NCBI GenBank assembly: GCA_015063605.1
Contig: SVTV01000006.1
Location: 34,238-98,237 of the forward strand
Source: Oscillospiraceae bacterium
GTDB lineage: Bacteria > Bacillota > Clostridia > Oscillospirales > SIG627
DNA: 64,000 nucleotides
Reading direction: 5' to 3'
Below, one piece after another: positions 1 to 9,260 of this stretch (position 1 is its first letter; each line of letters begins with the position of its first letter). The notes under the pieces are model-generated. The model did no database searches. It was not told where the DNA came from and saw only the letters and a list, made by a program, of their open reading frames with translations. Both the position numbers and the translations under genes were made by a program.

Positions 1-146
1 TCTTGTGACAAGTAAAGTATACCTTGTTGAAGGTCTCCCCAGGTTTACGTGATTCGACCTTTAAAAAATCTATTCTTAGTTTTTCATTCTCATTCATCTA
101 CATATCCTCGATCCGAATATCGATACAAAAAAGTCATAACATTGAC
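1..146. other. Window edge without a recognisable gene
   Basis: No frame here has a credible start, ribosome-binding site and protein-like composition. The short open frames are Ser/Phe-rich and look like chance. On the minus strand this is the region downstream of the isomerase gene; I see only a weak small inverted repeat near 108-125 and no convincing terminator. Confidence 0.5.
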
Positions 147-962
147 CTACTCAAACAAAGCCTCAAGCTTTTCAATTGCTTGCTCTATTTCGGGAAGCTC
201 CTTATGCCAATGCTTTTCCCACTCCAGCGAAAAATAACCTTTATATCCCTTTGAATTCATATAATGTATCATTCTTACGATCTCCAGCTCTCCTTCACCG
301 GGAAGTACAAGCTGTCCCGCCTTTATATCCTTTATATGAACATGGCGTATAAAAGGGGCAAAGGTATCGTAAAATTTCTGCCAATTCTTTCCGTACACAT
401 TATGTGTGTGGCATATATCCCAAATAAGTCCGAAGGAATCGAAATCTCCGCAAAGCTCGGTTACGGGCAGAAGCCTATCCGGTGTATTGAAATCGCCGTG
501 TACCTCAAGGAACACGGAAACGCCTGTGTTTTCGGCATAAAGAGAAAGCTCCCTTATCCCTTTTGCCACGCGGGAAACGCATTCTTTTTCATCACCCGAT
601 ATTCTGTTTCCAAATACACGTATTGCCGAAAAGCCTATTCTTTCCGCAATTTCCAGCGCACGCTTTCCCTCTTCCATATTCTTTTCGTATTCATTTATAT
701 CGTGAAATGATACGGACGTACCCAACACAAGAGGTCTGACGCCTGCGGCTTCAAAGGATCTTTTTGTATTCTCGGCATTTGCAGGAGCAAAATCCGGTAT
801 CATTTCATTACGTAATTCTCCGCCTATACCCCGTACCTCGATCGCGGGAATGCTATATTGTTTTGCAAGAGCAAGTATTTCCGACAATGAGCGGTCAGCA
901 CAGCCCAAGGTCGAAAAGCAACGATTTATTGAAATGGGGGTTATTTCAGACTTTAATTTCAT
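147..962 (-). CDS. Sugar phosphate isomerase/epimerase-like TIM-barrel protein
   Basis: The 271-residue product matches the AP-endonuclease-2/xylose-isomerase-like TIM barrel, a family of cytoplasmic sugar or inositol isomerases and epimerases using a divalent metal. Probable metal ligands sit in the usual places: LEVHGD, WDICHTH, HVHIKD and a final SLEWE. The reading frame stays open 22 codons further upstream to 1028, but ATG at 962 is chosen because GGAGGAG lies 7 bases before it. It stands alone, divergent from the ABC/nucleoside operon. The substrate cannot be told from sequence; a role in the sugar metabolism of neighbouring genes is inference. Confidence 0.8.
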   Translation of the reverse strand: MKLKSEITPISINRCFSTLGCADRSLSEILALAKQYSIPAIEVRGIGGELRNEMIPDFAPANAENTKRSFEAAGVRPLVLGTSVSFHDINEYEKNMEEGKRALEIAERIGFSAIRVFGNRISGDEKECVSRVAKGIRELSLYAENTGVSVFLEVHGDFNTPDRLLPVTELCGDFDSFGLIWDICHTHNVYGKNWQKFYDTFAPFIRHVHIKDIKAGQLVLPGEGELEIVRMIHYMNSKGYKGYFSLEWEKHWHKELPEIEQAIEKLEALFE

Positions 963-1185
963 TGATATCTCCTCCGATATTAATTTATGTGTGTCGCCGT
1001 AATGAACCGCTTCAGCTTTATTATTCATCCATTATACATCAAAGGATTCCGTTTTTCAAGAAAATATGAAAATTTACGGAGAATAAATTTATCATTTTAA
1101 AAAAGCACACTCATCCGGACGCTTTTATACCGACTTCTTCATCAAATCTTAAAATATAGTTTCATGTGATTTATGCAAAATTATA

Positions 1186-1214
1186 TTGATTTTCGGATGG
1201 CGGTGTGATATACT
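1186..1214 (+). promoter_or_regulatory. Sigma-A-type promoter of the ABC/nucleoside operon
   Basis: TTGATT (1186-1191) and TATACT (1209-1214) are separated by exactly 17 bases, about 60 bases before the ATG of the ATPase gene. No other good promoter is seen before the following seven genes, so it may drive them all. Confidence 0.65.
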
Positions 1215-1275
1215 TATATTTAGCCGTAAGGAGTTTTTCAACTACGGTCAAGTTTTCCAAAAGGAAGTGTTAGGA

Positions 1276-2193
1276 ATGAGTTTATCCGTAAAAAATTTGC
1301 GAAAAGTTTTCGGAGAAAAAACAGCGGTCGATGACCTCAGCTTTGAAATGAACAAAAGCGGAGTATTCGGCCTTATAGGCACAAACGGTGCGGGAAAGAC
1401 AACCACCATACGAATGATACTTGGTATACTCACTCCGGATAACGGAAGTGCGGTATGGAACGGAAATATGATAACGAGAGAGACCTTAAGCTTCGGATAT
1501 ATGCCCGAGGAACGCGGTCTTTATATGAAAAATACAGTCATCGATCAGCTTTGTTACTTCGGTATGCTGAGAGGTATGACTAAATCAAATGCAAAGGGAG
1601 CCGCTGAAAAGCTTCTCGACAGACTCGGAGTTATGGAATACAAAAACATGAACGCCGAAAAGCTTTCAAAGGGAAATCAGCAAAAGATACAGCTTATCGC
1701 CACGCTTATCCACGACCCTCTTCTTATATTTCTTGACGAGCCTTTTTCGGGACTTGATCCTATAAATGCAGAGATGCTGAGGGAATTGATTGATGAACTG
1801 ATAAAGAGCGGAAAATATATCGTAATGAGCAGCCATCAGATGAACACGGTCGAAGAATACTGTGAAAATCTTATAATACTCCACCACGGTAAAACGATGC
1901 TCAACGGAAATCTTCGCGATATAAAGAGAAGCTACGGTCACACCAATCTTACTCTAAAGACAGCGTCGGACAATATTTCCGAAGAATCTGTCATTGCGAA
2001 GGCTAAGGATTTTGGAATAGAGCTTATAGATACGAGCGCCGATGAGATCCACTTCAAGATAGGCGGAGACAGGCAAGCCAATGATTTTTTGAAGGTTCTT
2101 GTAGCTTCAGACATATTTCCCGTAAAATATGAGATCCGTGAGCCCTCGCTCAATGAAATATTTATAGAAAAGGTAGGAGGTAATATTCAATGA
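1276..2193 (+). CDS. ABC transporter ATP-binding protein (NatA-like)
   Basis: A 305-residue ATPase subunit of an ABC-2-type exporter. Visible motifs are Walker A GTNGAGKTT, signature LSKGNQQKI, Walker B LLIFLDEP and the H-loop SSHQM. The region after about residue 215 fits the extra C-terminal domain (DUF4162) seen in NatA-type ATPases. The start is set at ATG 1276 (MSLSVKNLRK) with AAGGA-like sequence upstream; 30 further in-frame codons upstream overlap the promoter and are not expected to be translated. Its stop overlaps the permease start by 4 bases (ATGA), so the two should be translationally coupled. NatA-type systems export sodium or drugs; the substrate here is unknown. Confidence 0.92.
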   Translation: MSLSVKNLRKVFGEKTAVDDLSFEMNKSGVFGLIGTNGAGKTTTIRMILGILTPDNGSAVWNGNMITRETLSFGYMPEERGLYMKNTVIDQLCYFGMLRGMTKSNAKGAAEKLLDRLGVMEYKNMNAEKLSKGNQQKIQLIATLIHDPLLIFLDEPFSGLDPINAEMLRELIDELIKSGKYIVMSSHQMNTVEEYCENLIILHHGKTMLNGNLRDIKRSYGHTNLTLKTASDNISEESVIAKAKDFGIELIDTSADEIHFKIGGDRQANDFLKVLVASDIFPVKYEIREPSLNEIFIEKVGGNIQ

Positions 2194-3509
2194 AGCAAAT
2201 ACTAACTGTATTCAAATTTACATATCTTGACGCTTTAAGAAAGAAGGCTTTCATTATAACCACAGCACTTCTTATAGCGTTGATCTTTGTTGTATGCCTC
2301 ATACCCACATTAATAGATCTTTTTTCCGGTGATAACGGATCTGAGAGTATACCCGAAACGGGAGAGGGTATTCTTATACCCGATACCACGGAGATCCCCG
2401 ATGACACGAACGATCCGGACGAATATGTTCCTTCACAGACCTGCTATTACTTTGACAGCTCTTCACTTTTCCCGGAAGGCTTTGATGCTCTTGAATTGTT
2501 TCTTTTTGATACAAAGGTAATACTTGCCGACAGCACTCATAATATAGAAGACATACGTGAAATCATCAAAACGGATGACTCCGTATTTCTTGTTGAAATA
2601 ACAGATATGGAGGGGCTTCCTTTTGTTTCATTGACGACAAAGGACTTCATGTCCTCCGTATCCACCTCATATGTCATGGATATATTGGACAACGCATACA
2701 GAGATATGAAGCTTAATGAATTGGGCGTTACGGAGGAGACACTGAATGTTATCAATACGACTCTTCCCTATTCCGTAAGCAGTGCAGGTATGTTAGATAT
2801 CACCTCTTATATAGTCGGTATCCTTGCAACGCTTCTTATCTTCTTTGCTGTCTATTATTACGGTTACGGCGTGGCGATGTCAGTTGCAACGGAAAAGGCA
2901 ACAAGGGTAATGGAAACACTTATAGTATCCGCAAAGCCTTCCCGTATCCTTATAGGTAAATGTCTTGCAATGGGTGCATTAGGTCTGACACAGCTTGGAG
3001 CTGTGATATTATCTGCCGTGATCGGCTTCTGTACGTTCATTCCGAAGGACTTTACGGTTATGGGTGCTCCCCTGTCTCTTGCATCTATCCCCGTTTCATC
3101 TCTGGTACTTCTTATTGTCTATTTCTTATTGGGATATACATTGTACGCTTTTCTCAATTCCGTTTGCGGTGCAACTGTAAGCAAGATAGAGGATCTTAAT
3201 TCCGCTATGATGCCTGTAATGTTCATAGCATTGATATCCTTTTATATCGGTTATTTCTCCGCTATATCGGCATCGGAAACAAGTATAATCCAGAAGATCG
3301 CTACGTACGTTCCCTTCACTTCGCCGTTTATCATGCCGTATAAGCTTCTTACAAGCAATGTACCGACGCTTGATATTATCCTTTCGGTGATCTTCCTTAT
3401 CGCCGCAATTGCGGTAGTATCATTCGTAAGCATAAAGCTTTATTCCGCATCGGTTCTTCACTACGGCAAAAAGCTCAAATTCAAGGACGCATACAAAACA
3501 AAGCTTTAA
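2190..3509 (+). CDS. ABC-2 type transporter permease (NatB-like)
   Basis: A 439-residue membrane protein, the partner of the ATPase just upstream. It has one N-terminal membrane helix (about residues 22-42), a large extracytoplasmic segment (about 50-200, rich in Asp, Glu, Ser and Thr) and a C-terminal block of roughly five or six helices, the typical NatB/ABC-2 topology. The segment YGYGVAMSVATEKATRVME before the second helix and the sequence SAKPSRILIGK resemble the conserved cytoplasmic coupling region of NatB-type permeases. Export of a toxic compound, sodium or a peptide is possible; nothing local defines it. Confidence 0.88.
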   Translation: MKQILTVFKFTYLDALRKKAFIITTALLIALIFVVCLIPTLIDLFSGDNGSESIPETGEGILIPDTTEIPDDTNDPDEYVPSQTCYYFDSSSLFPEGFDALELFLFDTKVILADSTHNIEDIREIIKTDDSVFLVEITDMEGLPFVSLTTKDFMSSVSTSYVMDILDNAYRDMKLNELGVTEETLNVINTTLPYSVSSAGMLDITSYIVGILATLLIFFAVYYYGYGVAMSVATEKATRVMETLIVSAKPSRILIGKCLAMGALGLTQLGAVILSAVIGFCTFIPKDFTVMGAPLSLASIPVSSLVLLIVYFLLGYTLYAFLNSVCGATVSKIEDLNSAMMPVMFIALISFYIGYFSAISASETSIIQKIATYVPFTSPFIMPYKLLTSNVPTLDIILSVIFLIAAIAVVSFVSIKLYSASVLHYGKKLKFKDAYKTKL

Positions 3510-3546
3510 TATAGCTTTATAAGACTTTGAACAAGGAGACATTACT

Positions 3547-5688
3547 ATGGAAAGAAATTATCAGTTCAGAGAAAGACTTTTAGTCGTACACGAAAAAAAT
3601 ATATGCACCGATAAAGAACCCGTTTGGGGATTTAACGATTCCTGCGTTTTCTCGGATGAATGGAAGATCATATATCCCGCCGATTCGGATAAAACAATGA
3701 AATATGCGGCAGAGGACTTAAGAGAATTCTTCAATGAGTCCTGCTGTATTTTCCCGAATTGCATTGCAAAAAAATCGATCGATACAAATCCCGACAAATG
3801 TATCTACCTTGTCATCGAAGGAGCAGAAGACGAGAACAAACGTAATGAATATACCGTTACGGTAACAGAAAGCAAGGTCGTCATAAAAGCACCCACCTCA
3901 CGCGGAATAGCGCAAGGCGTTTATTATCTTGAGGATGAGATGCGTAAGAACAGATATCCCGCTGTAAAATCTACGGAATTCAATCGTCATTCCGTATTTA
4001 CGCCCCGTTTGACTCATTCGGGCTTCGGACTTGATATGTTTCCCGATAATCATCTGAAGGCTATAGCACATTTGGGTATAGATGCGATAATGGTTTTTGT
4101 CAAGGCTGTCGACAAGACACCGCATGGCTATGTGGATTTTAACGATCTTATATACAGAGCCTCCACATACGGCCTTGATGTTTATGCATACAGCTATATC
4201 ATAAGCAACCGCCATCCCGATGACGAGGATGCTTACGAGCATTATGAATCAACGTACGGAAAGCTTTTTGCATCGTGCCCCGGTCTTAAAGGCGTTATAT
4301 TCGTAGGAGAGTCATGCGAATTTCCAAGCAAGGATGAGCGTACCGTTCCTTTGCATTATTATGAGGTAACGCCCGAGAATAATCCGAAACATCTGCCCAC
4401 ACCCGGCTGGTTCCCGTGCTATGATTATCCCCAATGGTTGGAGCTTATCAAAAAGATCGTAAGAAATCACAATGAAAAAGCCGATATAATCCTTTGGACA
4501 TATAACTGGGGATATCAGCCCGAGGATTTAAGGATAAAGCTTATTGAAAATATGCCTGCCGATATAGGTCTTATGGCAACATTCGAAATGTTCGAGGATA
4601 TTCCGGCTGATAACGGCGCCGTTGTAAGATGCGTCGATTACACTCTTGCCTTTGAAGGCCCGGGCAAGTATTTTCTCAGTGAGGCAAAAGCCGCAAAGAA
4701 GTTCGGACTTAAGCTTCATTCACAATCAAACACGGGCGGTCTTGCGTGGGACATTGGAACGATCCCATATATTCCCGCACCTTACATATGGATAAAGCGA
4801 TACAAAAATATAGTTGAGTGCAACAAGGAATACGGTCTTCAGGGTCTGATGGAGTGTCATCATTACGGAATCTGGCCAAAGAGCATAATTGCAAGACTGG
4901 AGAAACTTTGCCTTACTTCCCCCGAAAAAACGCCCGAAAAGCATCTTGAGGAGCTTGTAATTGCAGATTTCGGAAAAGAATATGCCGAAAACGTTCTTGA
5001 AGCATTCAAGTGCTTCTCAGAGGGACATTCAAGGTACATTCCCACAAATCAAGATCAGTACGGTCCGTTCAGAGTAGGTCCATCTTATCCTCTGCTTTAC
5101 AAGACAAAGACTGTATTCGATTCTCCCGAGTATGCACATTTCGGAAACAACAGAATATGCAATCCCATGTATTCATATGATCTGAAAAACAGAAGGCTCA
5201 ACTTTGAAAACGAGCTTGAAAATCTTACCGTAATGGAAGAAAAGTACGATGAGGGATGCGAAATTCTTGAGGGAATTATTGATAAGTTAAGCGGTAACGA
5301 TAAGGAAAACTGCCGCTATCTTTTGGGATTGGGAAGATTTATAACAAATGCAGTCAGAACAACGCTCAATACAAAGAAATGGTATGAAGCCAAGATAAAG
5401 CTTCTTGAGCTTATTCAAGCCTCCCCCTGCAAAGCTTCATATGAAGAGGCTGAGATTCAGATAAAGCTTATGAAAGAAATCGCAGAGCGTGAGATCAAGA
5501 ATGCCGAAAGCACCATTGAATACGTACGCTTCGATTCACGTCTCGGATTTGAGCCCTCAATGGAATATATGTGTGATGAAGCTCACATACTCCGGAAGAT
5601 AGAGCACACGAGAGACGCTCTGAAGGAAGCTGTCGCTGAATTTGAAAGCACCTTCAAGGAATATATTGGTAATACGGAGAAAGAATAA
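3547..5688 (+). CDS. Predicted TIM-barrel glycoside hydrolase with GH20b-like N-terminal domain
   Basis: A 713-residue cytoplasmic protein without signal peptide. The first ~150 residues (including AAEDLREFF, and SRGIAQGVYYLEDE) look like the alpha/beta domain that precedes the barrel in GH20 hexosaminidases and alpha-glucuronidases. The middle (about 150-430) has barrel-like strands such as LGIDAIMVF, KGVIFVGESCEF and DIILWTYNWG, with Glu in GES a possible catalytic residue. The last ~250 residues are helical. I do not recognise an exact family; DUF4838-like proteins are similar in architecture. ATG 3547 has AAGGAGA 8 bases upstream. It sits between an ABC exporter and deoC in one operon, an unusual place for a glycosidase. 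Confidence 0.6.
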   Translation: MERNYQFRERLLVVHEKNICTDKEPVWGFNDSCVFSDEWKIIYPADSDKTMKYAAEDLREFFNESCCIFPNCIAKKSIDTNPDKCIYLVIEGAEDENKRNEYTVTVTESKVVIKAPTSRGIAQGVYYLEDEMRKNRYPAVKSTEFNRHSVFTPRLTHSGFGLDMFPDNHLKAIAHLGIDAIMVFVKAVDKTPHGYVDFNDLIYRASTYGLDVYAYSYIISNRHPDDEDAYEHYESTYGKLFASCPGLKGVIFVGESCEFPSKDERTVPLHYYEVTPENNPKHLPTPGWFPCYDYPQWLELIKKIVRNHNEKADIILWTYNWGYQPEDLRIKLIENMPADIGLMATFEMFEDIPADNGAVVRCVDYTLAFEGPGKYFLSEAKAAKKFGLKLHSQSNTGGLAWDIGTIPYIPAPYIWIKRYKNIVECNKEYGLQGLMECHHYGIWPKSIIARLEKLCLTSPEKTPEKHLEELVIADFGKEYAENVLEAFKCFSEGHSRYIPTNQDQYGPFRVGPSYPLLYKTKTVFDSPEYAHFGNNRICNPMYSYDLKNRRLNFENELENLTVMEEKYDEGCEILEGIIDKLSGNDKENCRYLLGLGRFITNAVRTTLNTKKWYEAKIKLLELIQASPCKASYEEAEIQIKLMKEIAEREIKNAESTIEYVRFDSRLGFEPSMEYMCDEAHILRKIEHTRDALKEAVAEFESTFKEYIGNTEKE

Positions 5689-5690
5689 TT

Positions 5691-6368
5691 ATGATAACCG
5701 ACAAAAAACTCATTTCACTTCTATCAATGGTAGATCACACTCTTCTTTCGATAACGGCGCAAAGAAGCGAATATATAAAGCTTTGCGATGATGGAATGAA
5801 ATACAAGACCGCTTCTGTATGTATTCCCGCTTCGAGAGTCGGTGATATGTACGCCTATATGGGAAACGAGCTTCCCATCTGCACAGTCATTGGATTCCCT
5901 AACGGTTATTCTACAGCCGCCTCAAAGATATTTGAAGCCGAGGACGCCATCAAAAACGGCGCACGTGAAATAGACACCGTAATAAACATCGGTTTATTGA
6001 AGGAGAAAAGATACAAAGATATCTTAACAGAGCTTAAGGATCTGAAAAAGGCTTGCGGAGAAAATATTCTTAAGGTAATAATAGAGACTTGCCTTTTGAC
6101 AGAGGAAGAAAAGATCGCTATGTGTGATATAGTATCAGAATCGGGTGCAGATTTCATAAAGACATCGACCGGCTTCTCTATCTCCGGTGCAACCAAAGAG
6201 GATGTTATTCTATTCAAAAAGCACTGTGCACCTCACGTCAGGATAAAAGCCGCAGGCGGAATATCTTCCTTGGAGGATGCTTACGAATTTGTATCACTCG
6301 GTGCAGTACGTCTCGGTACAAGCAGAATAGTAAAAGCGGTAAAGGAAATGGAAACAAATAACCGCTGA
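5691..6368 (+). CDS. deoC: Deoxyribose-phosphate aldolase
   Basis: A 225-residue class I aldolase that cleaves 2-deoxyribose 5-phosphate to glyceraldehyde 3-phosphate and acetaldehyde. The Schiff-base lysine lies in FIKTSTGF and the second active-site lysine in RIKAAGG; the start VDHTLL is typical. Length is normal for the family. It begins 2 bases after the preceding stop and is followed 12 bases later by deoB, giving the standard catabolic order for deoxynucleosides. Confidence 0.96.
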   Translation: MITDKKLISLLSMVDHTLLSITAQRSEYIKLCDDGMKYKTASVCIPASRVGDMYAYMGNELPICTVIGFPNGYSTAASKIFEAEDAIKNGAREIDTVINIGLLKEKRYKDILTELKDLKKACGENILKVIIETCLLTEEEKIAMCDIVSESGADFIKTSTGFSISGATKEDVILFKKHCAPHVRIKAAGGISSLEDAYEFVSLGAVRLGTSRIVKAVKEMETNNR

Positions 6369-6380
6369 GAAAGGTTTAGT

Positions 6381-7529
6381 ATGATAATAAAAAAAGTATT
6401 TTTGATCGTTCTTGACAGCTTCGGTATCGGAAATGCACCAGATGCCAAGGAATTCAACGACGAAGGTGCCAATACATTCCGAAGTATTTCATCATCAGGT
6501 AATTTTTCGATACCAAATCTTACAAGGTTGGGTATAATGAATATTCCGGGTGTCATTTCCGAAAACAGCAGTTATTCTAAGGTAGATCACCCCACCGCAT
6601 CCTACGGACGTGCATATGAGCTTTCCAACGGAAAGGATACCGTGGCGGGTCATTTTGAGATAGCGGGAATAATTTCCGATCTGCCTTTCCCCACATATCC
6701 CGACGGATTTCCCGAGGATCTCATGTATAAGATATGCCGTGAATGGGGATGCGGATATCTCTGCAACAAGCCTTATTCGGGAACGGAGGTCATTCACGAT
6801 TACGGAAGAGAGCATATAGAAACTAAAAAGCCCATAGTATACACCTCTGTTGACAGCGTATTCCAGATAGCGGCACATGAGGAAGTTATTCCCGTTGACG
6901 AATTGTACAGACTGTGCGAGACCGCAAGGAGGATACTTGACGGTGAGCACCGTGTGGCAAGAGTCATTGCAAGACCTTTTATAGGTGAATATCCCGATTA
7001 CCAAAGGACAACAAGACGTCATGATTACGCCATCAAGCCCGAGGGTAAAATGCTTTTGACGGATCTTTCCGAAAAGGGATTCGATGTTCTTTCGGTTGGT
7101 AAGATAAATGATATTTTTTCCGGAGTGGGTATAACCAAATCATACGGAGCGAAAACAAACGAGGATGTGGCAAAAGCGACGGAAGAGATCTTGAAAACGG
7201 ATTTCAACGGTCTTTGTTTTGTCAATTTTGTTGAGTTCGATTCCGTATACGGCCACAGAAACGATATAGACGGTTATGCGGGCGCAGTTACGAGGATTGA
7301 TTCGTGGCTTGGAAGCTTTATCGAAAAAATGACTGATGAGGATGCAATTATCGTTACAGCCGATCACGGATGCGATCCCGGTTTTCCCGGAACGGATCAT
7401 ACAAGAGAAGCGGTTCCCGTATTGGTATACGGAAAAGCTCTTGAGCCTGCTCCTTTGGGAACCTTCGTCGGATTTGATAAGGTAGGAAGGATAGCCGAAA
7501 AGCTTTTGACAAAAGGCAGTATTTATTGA
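6381..7529 (+). CDS. deoB: Phosphopentomutase
   Basis: A 382-residue metal-dependent mutase of the alkaline-phosphatase superfamily that interconverts (deoxy)ribose 1-phosphate and 5-phosphate. Metal-site motifs are visible: LIVLDSFGIGNAPDA at the N-terminus, KDTVAGHFE, and near the end VTADHGCDPGFPGTDHTRE. Length is usual for DeoB. It links the nucleoside phosphorylase (pdp) to deoC in the same operon. Confidence 0.97.
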   Translation: MIIKKVFLIVLDSFGIGNAPDAKEFNDEGANTFRSISSSGNFSIPNLTRLGIMNIPGVISENSSYSKVDHPTASYGRAYELSNGKDTVAGHFEIAGIISDLPFPTYPDGFPEDLMYKICREWGCGYLCNKPYSGTEVIHDYGREHIETKKPIVYTSVDSVFQIAAHEEVIPVDELYRLCETARRILDGEHRVARVIARPFIGEYPDYQRTTRRHDYAIKPEGKMLLTDLSEKGFDVLSVGKINDIFSGVGITKSYGAKTNEDVAKATEEILKTDFNGLCFVNFVEFDSVYGHRNDIDGYAGAVTRIDSWLGSFIEKMTDEDAIIVTADHGCDPGFPGTDHTREAVPVLVYGKALEPAPLGTFVGFDKVGRIAEKLLTKGSIY

Positions 7530-7532
7530 GCC

Positions 7533-7946
7533 ATGAAGATAACAACAGATAAAGAAGATATTCTTTTAGCAAATGAAGCAAAAAGGGCAATGGAAAAGGC
7601 ATATGCGCCGTATTCCGGCTTTCATGTAGGCGCGGCGCTCCTTACGAGAGAAGGAAAAGTATATACGGGATGCAATATCGAAAATGCATCATATCCCGCA
7701 ACTTGCTGTGCCGAAAGAACGGCTATATTCAAGGCGGTAAGCGAAGGCGAAAAATACTTTTCCAAGATCGCAATCGCGGGAGGAAAAAACGGTAACATTA
7801 CTTCTATTTGCTACCCTTGCGGTATATGCAGACAGGTAATGAGTGAGTTTTTCGGTAAGGATTCGGAGATACTTCTCATAAATGAAAAGGATGAGGTTTA
7901 TTCTTATAAGCTTTGCGAGCTTCTCCCCTATTCATTTGAGATGTAA
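7533..7946 (+). CDS. cdd: Cytidine deaminase
   Basis: A 137-residue zinc enzyme that deaminates cytidine and deoxycytidine to uridine and deoxyuridine. The zinc and proton-shuttle motif CAERTAIF and the second zinc motif PCGICRQ are intact, as are the substrate-binding FHVGAAL and CNIENASYP. Size matches the small tetrameric Cdd type. It begins 3 bases after deoB and feeds pyrimidine nucleosides to the phosphorylase encoded next. Confidence 0.97.
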   Translation: MKITTDKEDILLANEAKRAMEKAYAPYSGFHVGAALLTREGKVYTGCNIENASYPATCCAERTAIFKAVSEGEKYFSKIAIAGGKNGNITSICYPCGICRQVMSEFFGKDSEILLINEKDEVYSYKLCELLPYSFEM

Positions 7947-7962
7947 AATTTAAGGAGATACA

Positions 7963-9258
7963 ATGACAGTTTACGATATATTATCGAAAAAGCGTGACGG
8001 TAAAAAGATCACCGATGAAGAAATTAAATATATGATAACGGGCATCTGCGACGGCAGTATTGCAGATTATCAGGCGTCAGCATTTCTTATGGCATGCTTT
8101 ATACAAGGATTGGATGAGGAAGAGACAGTGTCTCTTACAAAAGCCATGGCATATTCGGGAGACACCATAGACCTTTCCGCCTTTTCTCATACAGCAGACA
8201 AGCACAGTACGGGAGGTGTGGGCGACAAGACAACATTTATCGCCGCTCCGGCCGCAGCCGCTTGCGGATGCACCGTTGCCAAAATGTCGGGAAGAGGTCT
8301 CGGACACACGGGCGGAACGATCGATAAAATGGAATCCGTACCCGGAACGAGAACATCTCTTGACAACAGCGAATTTTTCGCCAATGTAAAAAAACACGGT
8401 ATAGCTCTTGCAGGTCAGACGGGCAATCTTGTTCCCGCCGACAAAAAGCTTTACGCTTTGAGGGATGTTACGGCTACGGTAAATTCTCTGCCACTTATTG
8501 CATCCAGCATAATGAGTAAAAAGCTTGCGGCAGGCGCGCAGACCATTGTTCTCGATGTAAAAACGGGAAGCGGAGCTTTCATGAAGACATTCGAGGATTC
8601 AAAGGCACTTGCCGAAATGATGACTAAAATAGGAAATATGGCAGGCAGAAATACGAGAGCCGTCATAAGCAATATGGATGAGCCTCTCGGAAGATATATA
8701 GGAAACTCCCTTGAGGTCATAGAAGCTGTTGAAGTGCTTAAGGGTAATGTTAAGGGAGCGCTTTATGATATATCAGTTTGTCTTGCCGCAAATATGGTCT
8801 CTCTATCCTTCGGTACAGAATACGGTGATTCTGTAAAAATAATAGAAAAAGCTATATCAAGCGGTAAAGCTTACGAAAAATTCGCTGAACTTATCGCATC
8901 TCAGGGCGGCGATATTTCTTATCTTGACAATACCGATAAATTGAGAAGATCGCCTGTTATAAAGGTCGTTACCGCAAACAGAGACGGTTACATATTCTCC
9001 ATGGATTGCGAAAAGGTCGGAATGAGCGCATGTGAATTGGGTGCGGGAAGAAAGAAGAAGGAAGACAATATAGACTTCGGGGCAGGTATCGTTCTGTGTG
9101 CCAAGGTCGGTGACAAGGTACACAAAGGTGATGAGATAGCATATCTCTATTCCTCCGAAGAAAACAAAGCAATCGAGGGAGAAAAAATATTCGGAAGCGC
9201 TGTCCGCATAAGCGACATTGCTCCCGAAAAGAAGGATATTATTCTCGATATTATTTAA
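7963..9258 (+). CDS. pdp: Pyrimidine-nucleoside phosphorylase
   Basis: A 431-residue phosphorylase splitting uridine/thymidine-type nucleosides into base and (deoxy)ribose 1-phosphate. The family motif is clear in DKHSTGGVGDKTT and KMSGRGLGHTGGTIDKME, followed by the C-terminal domain. ATG is preceded by AAGGAGATACA. It ends the deoC-deoB-cdd-pdp set, which lets the cell convert pyrimidine deoxynucleosides to central metabolites. Its stop lies 2 bases from the stop of the converging MATE gene, leaving no room for a terminator between them. Confidence 0.96.
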   Translation: MTVYDILSKKRDGKKITDEEIKYMITGICDGSIADYQASAFLMACFIQGLDEEETVSLTKAMAYSGDTIDLSAFSHTADKHSTGGVGDKTTFIAAPAAAACGCTVAKMSGRGLGHTGGTIDKMESVPGTRTSLDNSEFFANVKKHGIALAGQTGNLVPADKKLYALRDVTATVNSLPLIASSIMSKKLAAGAQTIVLDVKTGSGAFMKTFEDSKALAEMMTKIGNMAGRNTRAVISNMDEPLGRYIGNSLEVIEAVEVLKGNVKGALYDISVCLAANMVSLSFGTEYGDSVKIIEKAISSGKAYEKFAELIASQGGDISYLDNTDKLRRSPVIKVVTANRDGYIFSMDCEKVGMSACELGAGRKKKEDNIDFGAGIVLCAKVGDKVHKGDEIAYLYSSEENKAIEGEKIFGSAVRISDIAPEKKDIILDII

Positions 9259-9260
9259 TA

